Origin: Pseudoalteromonas sp. S16_S37
GTDB taxonomy: Bacteria; Pseudomonadota; Gammaproteobacteria; Enterobacterales; Alteromonadaceae
DNA: 41,254 nucleotides
Direction of reading: 5' to 3'
NCBI RefSeq assembly: GCF_014694405.1
Contig: NZ_JAAUWV010000045.1
Coordinates: forward strand, 1 to 41,254
The notes beneath the pieces were generated by a model. That model saw only the letters and a list, made by a program, of their open reading frames with translations, ran no database searches and was not told the DNA's origin. Position numbers and translations under genes: made by a program. Shown here piece by piece: positions 35,733 to 41,254 of the stretch; the stretch's first letter is position 1; the number at the start of each line of letters is the position of its first letter.

Positions 35733-35781
35733 TACATACCTGACCAGTGATTCAAATTTATAAACCAAAGAGGTAAAGATT

Positions 35782-36444
35782 ATGGGAATTTTCTCTCGTT
35801 TTGCAGATATCGTTAATTCTAATATCAATGCCATTTTAGATAAAGCGGAAGATCCTGAAAAAATGGTACGCCTTATCATCCAAGAAATGGAAGATACATT
35901 AGTTGAGGTTCGCTCTACTTCGGCTAAAACCTTGGCAGAAAAGAAAGAGTTGTCACGTCGTGTTGAGCAGTTAAATGAGCAAACTCAGCAGTGGCAGGAA
36001 AAAGCAGAATTAGCTTTGAGCAAAGATCGTGAAGATTTAGCACGAGCAGCACTGATCGAACGACAAAAGTCTGAAGAAGCTGCAAACAGCGTTAAGTCTG
36101 AGCTGGAGCATGTTGAAACACACATTGATAAGTTGCAACAAGAAGTTGCTACGCTACAAGAAAAGTTAGCGGATGCAAAGGCAAGACAAAAAGCAATTGT
36201 GCTGCGTCAACGCTCTGCAGAATCTCGCTTAGAAGTTAAAAAGGCGCTTGATAGCTCAAAAGTTGAAGATGCGCTTAATCGTTTTGAACGCTATGAAAGC
36301 AAGATTGATGGTCTAGAATCTCAAATAGAGTCTTATGATTTAGGCAAAAAATCATTAGCAGATGAAATAGCAGACCTACAAAAAAATGAAAAAATTGACG
36401 ATGAGTTAGCGGAACTTAAAAAGAAGCTAGCAAAAAGTAAGTGA
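35782..36444 (+). CDS. pspA: Phage shock protein A (membrane-stress effector)
   Basis: ESCRT-III-like coiled-coil protein that binds stressed inner membrane and inhibits PspF. It is 220 residues. The N-terminal amphipathic helix MGIFSRFADIVNSNI is conserved. Residues about 25-215 are long alternating charged helices with very high Glu/Lys/Ala content. AGAGG precedes the ATG. It is the first gene after the sigma-54 promoter, and a strong hairpin separates it from pspB. Confidence 0.97.
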   Translation: MGIFSRFADIVNSNINAILDKAEDPEKMVRLIIQEMEDTLVEVRSTSAKTLAEKKELSRRVEQLNEQTQQWQEKAELALSKDREDLARAALIERQKSEEAANSVKSELEHVETHIDKLQQEVATLQEKLADAKARQKAIVLRQRSAESRLEVKKALDSSKVEDALNRFERYESKIDGLESQIESYDLGKKSLADEIADLQKNEKIDDELAELKKKLAKSK

Positions 36445-36452
36445 ACTTAAGT

Positions 36453-36482
36453 GGCATCTATTGCACTAAATCAATAGATGCC
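36453..36482 (+). other. Stable hairpin between pspA and pspB
   Basis: Perfect 11-bp arms GGCATCTATTG / CAATAGATGCC with an 8-base loop, 8 bases after the pspA stop. There is no T-run, so a role in mRNA stability or partial termination fits better than full termination. Confidence 0.7.
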
Positions 36483-36519
36483 GCACAACCGAATACGCCC
36501 ATTGTTTGGAGTAGCAATT

Positions 36520-36750
36520 ATGGACTTAGATATTTTAGTAGCCCCGATCATTCTTTTTATGGTGGTAGTTGCCCCATTGTGGTTAATTTTACACTACCGC
36601 AGTAAAAAGCAGGTAAGTCAAGGTTTAAGCGAACATGAACACCGTCAGCTTTTAGAGCTTGCAAGCAAAGCTGAGAAAATGGCAGAGCGCGTAGAGACAT
36701 TAGAAGCTTTGCTTGATCAAGAAGCACCTGAATGGAGACGCAAAGTATGA
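36520..36750 (+). CDS. pspB: Phage shock protein B
   Basis: Small inner-membrane protein that with PspC relays envelope stress to PspA. ATG at 36520 is chosen: GGAG lies just upstream and the product MDLDILVAP has 76 residues, the usual size, while an in-frame ATG at 36478 would add unrelated residues. One helix (about 6-25) is followed by a charged coiled coil. The stop overlaps the pspC ATG (ATGA). Confidence 0.95.
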   Translation: MDLDILVAPIILFMVVVAPLWLILHYRSKKQVSQGLSEHEHRQLLELASKAEKMAERVETLEALLDQEAPEWRRKV

Positions 36751-37148
36751 GTAGCAGCAAACGTGAATTATACCGCGACCCAAAGCGAGGCAAAATAGCT
36801 GGAGTATGCGCGGGCTTAAGTGACTACTTTAATATGGAGCTGTGGTTAGTACGCATACTATTTATAACAGCAGTGCTGTTGTCTGGCGGACCCTTGTTCG
36901 TTGTAGCATACGTTGCTTGTTGGTTTATTTTAGATAAGAAGCCGATGACACACTCTTCCTACAACAAGGAGCAGGACGAAGATCCAATTTCAGTTAAATT
37001 TAAAGTATGGCAAAAGGGTGAGCCGCCAAGACAAGCCTTATTTGACCTTAAAGAGCGATTAACGCGCCTTGATACACGCATTCAAAGTATGGAAACATAC
37101 GTGACATCAAGTGAGTTTACAGTGAGCAGAGAAATCAACAAGCTGTAA
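36747..37148 (+). CDS. pspC: Phage shock protein C
   Basis: Membrane sensor of the Psp response, 133 residues from ATG at 36747. This start is chosen for the ATGA overlap with pspB and GGAG ten bases upstream; an in-frame ATG at 36732 lies inside pspB. The PspC domain spans 6-65, with KIAGVCAGLSDYF and a hydrophobic helix at 36-62. The C-terminal part is polar with a possible coiled coil (90-120). No pspD follows; the next gene is ycjX. Confidence 0.95.
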   Translation: MSSSKRELYRDPKRGKIAGVCAGLSDYFNMELWLVRILFITAVLLSGGPLFVVAYVACWFILDKKPMTHSSYNKEQDEDPISVKFKVWQKGEPPRQALFDLKERLTRLDTRIQSMETYVTSSEFTVSREINKL

Positions 37149-37165
37149 CAGTAGTAAAAAGCATA

Positions 37166-37185
37166 TGTGGCGTATAAACGCCACA
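37166..37185 (+). other. Hairpin between pspC and ycjX
   Basis: TGTGGCGT / ACGCCACA, an 8-bp stem with a 4-base loop, lies in the 71-base gap. It has no T-run. It may lower read-through from psp into ycjX or be a processing site. Confidence 0.5.
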
Positions 37186-37219
37186 GCGCTTAGATCTTAA
37201 AGAGGGAACCGACGTTTTT

Positions 37220-38626
37220 ATGAAAGCCAAATTTGTTACTCAAAAAGCCCTCGAAAAACTCAAAAGTAATACTCAAAAAGCATTCAACCGTAGTCTGGAC
37301 CGACACATCAAGTTAGCCGTCACAGGTTTTAGTGGCAGTGGCAAAACCGCATTTATTACCGCACTTGTAAAACATTTAACCAGCCAAGCTACAAAACAAA
37401 ATTTACCTTTTTTTGATGTCGTCAGAGAAGGGCGTTTAATTGCAGCAAAACAGGTGCCGCAAAGAGCCCTTGATATTCCAACCTTTGATTACCAATCAGC
37501 GAGTAGTTGCTTGTTGGCGGATGAACCCACTTGGCCCCCTTCAACACAACGGATTAACACGTTGACCTTAGCGCTGAAATTTCATTGTGAAAGCGGTCTA
37601 CGTGCGCATCTATCCCCAATTAGCACGGTATATTTGGAGCTCATAGATTATCCGGGCGAATGGTTGGCTGATCTACCTATGCTCTCACAGGATTACCAAA
37701 CATGGAGCAAAGCAACGCTGGAGTTGCTGCAGCGTGATGCCTACAAAGGTTACAGTGAAGCCTTTTTATCGTTGCTCGATACCTTTGATAGCAATGCCAA
37801 AGTCGATGAACAAGAACTAAAAAAACTGGCACAAAGTTATCAGCAGCTACTCAGTACACTTAAAAGCGAAACCAAATTAGCCCAGCTACAACCGGGCAGA
37901 ATGCTTATTCCATCTGATTTAGCGGGCGCGCCAATACTGTTATTCTTTCCTACTAAAGCGCTCAATGAGGTCCGTGAGCACAGTCAATACCAACAGCTTC
38001 AAGCTCGTTTCGAAGCTTATAAACAACAAGTTGTGATGCCTTTTTACAAACAACACTTTTGCCAGTTTGATAGGCAATTAGTGCTGGTAGATGTTTTAAG
38101 TGCTCTCAATGATGGGCCTGACACGTTACAAGAGCAACGTGAGGCACTTGCGCATGTGATGCAGGTATTTGATTACGGAAAATCAGGATTTTTAAAACGG
38201 TTGTTTTACCCAAAGATAGATAAAGTGCTGTTTGCGGCAAATAAGTGTGATCATGTCAGTCCCTCGCAGCGGGCTGATATCGCCTTATTGCTTAACGACA
38301 TGTTAGGGGAACAAGCAAACGAGCTGCGTTTTTCTGGCGTGTCGGTAGATACAATGGCTATTTCGTCTGTACAAAGCACTCAAACGAAGGTAATCAAAGA
38401 CAATGGTCAGCATTTAGAGTGTGTTTATGGCAAGGTACTTGGTGAGCAGCAATGGACAACCTATTTACCTCCACAGCCACCAAATCACTGTTTATCAGCA
38501 GGTCAATGGCCTGAACACGGCTTTGAATTTTTGTCTTTTTATCCGCAAAAAGCGCAACAAGGTAATTTGCATCATGTTCGTCTTGACCATGCGTTGCAGT
38601 TTTTAATTGGAGATAAGCTAGCATGA
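37220..38626 (+). CDS. ycjX: YcjX-family P-loop protein
   Basis: Predicted GTPase/ATPase of the DUF463 family, linked to the psp regulon in E. coli and neighbours. It is 468 residues. Walker A is GFSGSGKT (36-43), a possible Walker B-like ELIDYPGEW lies near 144-152, and AANKCDHV fits an NKxD guanine-specificity motif, arguing for GTP. The ATG at 37220 has AGAGGGA upstream. The stop overlaps the ycjF ATG by four bases. The exact function is not established. Confidence 0.93.
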   Translation: MKAKFVTQKALEKLKSNTQKAFNRSLDRHIKLAVTGFSGSGKTAFITALVKHLTSQATKQNLPFFDVVREGRLIAAKQVPQRALDIPTFDYQSASSCLLADEPTWPPSTQRINTLTLALKFHCESGLRAHLSPISTVYLELIDYPGEWLADLPMLSQDYQTWSKATLELLQRDAYKGYSEAFLSLLDTFDSNAKVDEQELKKLAQSYQQLLSTLKSETKLAQLQPGRMLIPSDLAGAPILLFFPTKALNEVREHSQYQQLQARFEAYKQQVVMPFYKQHFCQFDRQLVLVDVLSALNDGPDTLQEQREALAHVMQVFDYGKSGFLKRLFYPKIDKVLFAANKCDHVSPSQRADIALLLNDMLGEQANELRFSGVSVDTMAISSVQSTQTKVIKDNGQHLECVYGKVLGEQQWTTYLPPQPPNHCLSAGQWPEHGFEFLSFYPQKAQQGNLHHVRLDHALQFLIGDKLA

Positions 38627-39678
38627 ATCAAGGTAATGAACTGCGCGCAGGTAGACGTATTAAAACACAGCATGCACCTGAAGATGAGCAAATTAGTGAT
38701 GGCGTAAATCACGCACATGGCAAACGCTTTGACGGGCAACAAAGTCACGTTGAAAGCGCTCCAAGTACGGATGTGGAATTGCCCGAGAATAATGAAGTCG
38801 AATTGGAGCAGGTGTTTTCGAATGCTCCAAAACGCGTTAGTTTTGGCAAACTATTTTTTATCAGCTTGTTAGTGCTTGTGGTTGTAGAGAGTGTTTATAG
38901 CGTTATCGAGGCTATGAACGAGTCTTGGTTATTGGCTTTGCTGTATAGCAGTGTTTTGATCTTAGCGATAATTAGCGCGGCGGTATTTTTGGTGAGAGAA
39001 TCCGTTGCACTTAAGCGTTTGAAATATCATCAGCACCATCAACAAGACGGACTGCGGTTACTTAATAGTACGCAAATCGGTGAGGCTCAAAGCTGGCTTG
39101 AGAGCGTGCTTAAGCATCATCCTCAGCAGCAAGTGGCTGAGTTTAAAGCATCAATTCAGGCACACCACACCGACAAAGAAGTATTACAGTTGTATGAGTC
39201 GAGCTTATTGCAATCACACGACCAAAAAGCCAAGCAAATTATCAATCAGCACGCCACAACTAGTGCGATGCTGGTGGCAATGAGTCCAATGGCGCTTTTG
39301 GATATGCTTGCCGTGCTTTGGCGTGGCGTGCATTTAATTGAAGCGATCACCAAGCACTATGGCATTAAACTTGGCTATCGGAGTCGTATCACCCTATACA
39401 AGTTACTCGTAAAACAAATGGTGTTTGTTGGGGCAACAGAGTTGGTATCAGACTTGGCTGCGACAAGCTTAGGTGCTGAGTTATTGGGGAGGCTATCAGC
39501 TCGCGCAGGGCAGGGCTTAAGTGCAGGCGTTTTTACCGCACGCTTGGGCTACAAAGCCATGGAATTATGTAGACCACTACCACGCTTAGAACATAAACCG
39601 AGTTTACTTAAATCTACGGTTAATCAGTTGGTCAATACGCTACTTAAACGAGCAGACCAAGCAGACAAAGTGAAATAA
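38623..39678 (+). CDS. ycjF: YcjF-family (DUF697) inner-membrane protein
   Basis: Partner of YcjX in the extended psp group. It is 351 residues: a polar, acidic N-terminus (1-70), two membrane helices (about 74-96 and 101-123), then a cytoplasmic DUF697 domain (about 205-335) with amphipathic helices. The ATGA overlap with ycjX indicates coupled production. No enzyme motif is visible. The 150-base gap that follows contains an imperfect hairpin (AAGCTAGCC/GGCTTGCTT near 39731-39762) that may end the transcript. Confidence 0.92.
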   Translation: MNQGNELRAGRRIKTQHAPEDEQISDGVNHAHGKRFDGQQSHVESAPSTDVELPENNEVELEQVFSNAPKRVSFGKLFFISLLVLVVVESVYSVIEAMNESWLLALLYSSVLILAIISAAVFLVRESVALKRLKYHQHHQQDGLRLLNSTQIGEAQSWLESVLKHHPQQQVAEFKASIQAHHTDKEVLQLYESSLLQSHDQKAKQIINQHATTSAMLVAMSPMALLDMLAVLWRGVHLIEAITKHYGIKLGYRSRITLYKLLVKQMVFVGATELVSDLAATSLGAELLGRLSARAGQGLSAGVFTARLGYKAMELCRPLPRLEHKPSLLKSTVNQLVNTLLKRADQADKVK

Positions 39679-39830
39679 CACAAAGTGAGGTGACAACAAT
39701 TTTGTACACCTTGCTATATGCGAATGACATAAGCTAGCCATCTTAGCGTCTGGCTTGCTTGTGCATTTTAGCCTGCTGACTTATTTATTAGATAAATCAA
39801 TTAAAGAATAATAAGTTAACAGGTTAATTT

Positions 39831-41009
39831 ATGAAGAAGTATCATGACAACACGCAATGTATTCACGGCCCAGAGCACTTTAACGATCCACACGGTGCAT
39901 TGACCGCCCCTCTATATCAAACTTCAACTTTTGCTTTTAAAGATGCAGCGCAAGGTGCAGCTCGCTTTGCCGGTGAAGAAGCTGGATATATCTATACGCG
40001 TTTGGGTAACCCAACAACGCGAGAGCTTGAACAAAAGCTCGCACAGTTGGAAGAAATGGAAGACGCGGCGGCAACCGCAACGGGTATGGGCGCTGTATCT
40101 GCATCAGTGCTGAGCTTTTTACAGCAAGGCGATCATCTTATTGCTTCTAGTGCTTTATATGGCTGCAGCTTCGCGTTGTTCGCGCACATGCTACCTAAAT
40201 TCGGTATTGAAGTGACGTTTGTTGATATGACCAACGAAGCCGAGTTACAAGCCGCGCTCAAACCGAACAGTAAAATGCTCTTTGCAGAAACACCAATTAA
40301 TCCGAATATGACGGTACTTGATCTCACCATGTTAGGTAATTTTGCTCAGCAGCATAAACTAATTAGTGTGATCGATAACACCTTTATGACGCCACTTTTG
40401 CAAAAGCCTAAGCACTTTGGCATTGATATCGTTATTCACAGTGCAACCAAGTACTTAAATGGTCACGGAGATGTGGTTGCTGGCATCGTATGTGGTTCAA
40501 AAGAGCACATTGAGCTTATCAAATTAACGGTGTTGAAAGACATCGGTGCCACTATCAGTCCGCATGATGCTTGGCTGATAAACCGTGGATTAAAAACCTT
40601 GGCCGTGCGTATGGCTCGACACTGTGAAAGCGCGCAAAAAGTCGCTGAATATTTGGAGATGCATCCAAAAGTCAGCAAAGTATTTTATCCCGGACTTAAA
40701 TCTCACCCAGGTTACAAATTCCTAGGCGAGCAAATGAAAGGAGCAGGCGGCGTTATTGCATTTGAGATTAACGGCAGTCTAAAAGATGGCGAAGCATTTA
40801 TTAACGCAACAGAGCTTTGTACCTTGGCTGTGAGCCTAGGTGACCCAGAGACCCTTATTCAACACCCTGCATCAATGACACACTCACCGTACACGCCTGA
40901 AGAGCGTCAAGCTGCAGGGATCTCAGATGGCTTGATCCGCATTTCTATCGGTTTAGAAGATGTGCAAGATATCATGGATGACCTAGATAACGCATTTAAG
41001 GTGTTTTAG
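39831..41009 (+). CDS. megL: Methionine gamma-lyase (PLP-dependent)
   Basis: Cys/Met metabolism PLP enzyme, 392 residues, that cleaves L-methionine to methanethiol, 2-oxobutyrate and ammonia. The PLP lysine is Lys207 in SATKYLNGHGD. YTRLGNPT (55-62) provides the phosphate-binding Tyr and Arg. LYGC places Cys112 and Tyr110 at the positions of Cys116 and Tyr114 of the Pseudomonas enzyme, and LKDIG gives the Lys-Asp pair; the cysteine is the main argument against cystathionine gamma-synthase or beta-lyase. It stands alone and is followed by a terminator. Homocysteine or cystathionine activity remains possible. Confidence 0.9.
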   Translation: MKKYHDNTQCIHGPEHFNDPHGALTAPLYQTSTFAFKDAAQGAARFAGEEAGYIYTRLGNPTTRELEQKLAQLEEMEDAAATATGMGAVSASVLSFLQQGDHLIASSALYGCSFALFAHMLPKFGIEVTFVDMTNEAELQAALKPNSKMLFAETPINPNMTVLDLTMLGNFAQQHKLISVIDNTFMTPLLQKPKHFGIDIVIHSATKYLNGHGDVVAGIVCGSKEHIELIKLTVLKDIGATISPHDAWLINRGLKTLAVRMARHCESAQKVAEYLEMHPKVSKVFYPGLKSHPGYKFLGEQMKGAGGVIAFEINGSLKDGEAFINATELCTLAVSLGDPETLIQHPASMTHSPYTPEERQAAGISDGLIRISIGLEDVQDIMDDLDNAFKVF

Positions 41010-41040
41010 TGTAATATTTATTTTACACTTGAGGTTGCTT

Positions 41041-41071
41041 CACCCCGCCTAAATGGCGGGTGTTTATTTTT
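41041..41071 (+). terminator. Intrinsic terminator after megL
   Basis: CCCGCC / GGCGGG, a 6-bp GC stem with a 5-base loop, followed by TGTTTATTTTT. A weaker hairpin (AGTGTAA/TTACACT, 41008-41029) precedes it at the stop codon. Confidence 0.85.
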
Positions 41072-41227
41072 AAATACAAATTTGTAATTTAAAATGTACA
41101 TTTTTAGCCTTTATTCGAAAGGCGTTGTTTGCGCTGCCTATTAAACTTTCACTAACTTTTACATAGTATCTAGATCACAAGTTGAAGTGCGATCTGTGTA
41201 GGTCGACGATGTAAAAAGAAGGTTAAA

Positions 41228-41254
41228 ATGGCTAAATCAAGTAAATATACCTCT
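41228..41254 (+). CDS. Start of a gene cut by the window edge
   Basis: Nine codons (MAKSSKYTS) after a good ribosome site AGAAGG. The frame stays open to the end of the window. Too short to identify; it lies about 220 bases after megL with a terminator between, so it has its own promoter. Confidence 0.6.

Noticed and set aside
39831..41009. Cystathionine gamma-synthase or beta-lyase instead of methionine gamma-lyase
   Set aside because: Cys112 beside Tyr110 and the Lys-Asp pair match the gamma-lyase active site; no met biosynthesis genes are adjacent. Kept as a lesser alternative in the entry.

Overview
The window is a stretch of gammaproteobacterial chromosome that looks like Pseudoalteromonas or a close Alteromonadales relative. 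The basis is the gene content: an rsx (Rnf) operon ending in nth, pspF-sap divergent from pspABC-ycjXF, a methionine gamma-lyase, large TonB receptors, a TolB-propeller amidohydrolase and a tRNA-Asn array. It was identified by reading, not by database search. Most of it is ordinary core genome. No prophage, IS transposase, CRISPR array or known defence cassette is visible.

Layout. Bases 1-1163 hold one unrecognised membrane-anchored protein started by TTG, then a REP-like palindrome. Bases 1164-7863 (minus strand) are the compact operon rsxA-B-C-D-G-E-nth, an ion-coupled electron-transfer complex plus endonuclease III; RsxC has a long Ala/Lys-rich repeat tail containing a recent 162-bp tandem duplication. 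Bases 8059-10002 encode a membrane protein with degenerate GGDEF and EAL domains, probably a c-di-GMP receptor of LapD/CsrD type. Bases 10127-10554 are four identical tRNA-Asn(GUU) genes behind one near-consensus promoter. After about 1 kb of non-coding DNA comes a MATE exporter translationally coupled to uvrB (11554-14942), then a lipoprotein-type S41 protease (15140-16408).

The middle part is more accessory: a secreted InlB-B-repeat protein (16594-19260), a candidate MITE (19511-19717), a TonB-dependent receptor (19847-22066), hrpB helicase (22637-24964), an MtfA-like zinc peptidase with a membrane anchor (25066-25899) and a 1058-residue periplasmic propeller/amidohydrolase fusion (26007-29183).

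From 29236 to 39678 is an envelope-stress and peptide-transport block: sapF-D-C-B-A and pspF run leftward as one tightly packed unit, and pspA-B-C, ycjX and ycjF run rightward. The divergent region carries a sigma-54-type promoter for pspA and a pair of 20-bp-spaced near-palindromes that are good candidates for the PspF enhancer sites. The window closes with megL (39831-41009), an intrinsic terminator, and the first nine codons of another gene.

The most useful leads are regulatory or structural rather than a new multi-gene system: the paired PspF sites, the pspA-pspB hairpin, the promoter of the tRNA array, the LexA-like and DnaA-like motifs upstream of MATE-uvrB, the MITE candidate, the RsxC tail expansion, and the unknown protein at 177-845.
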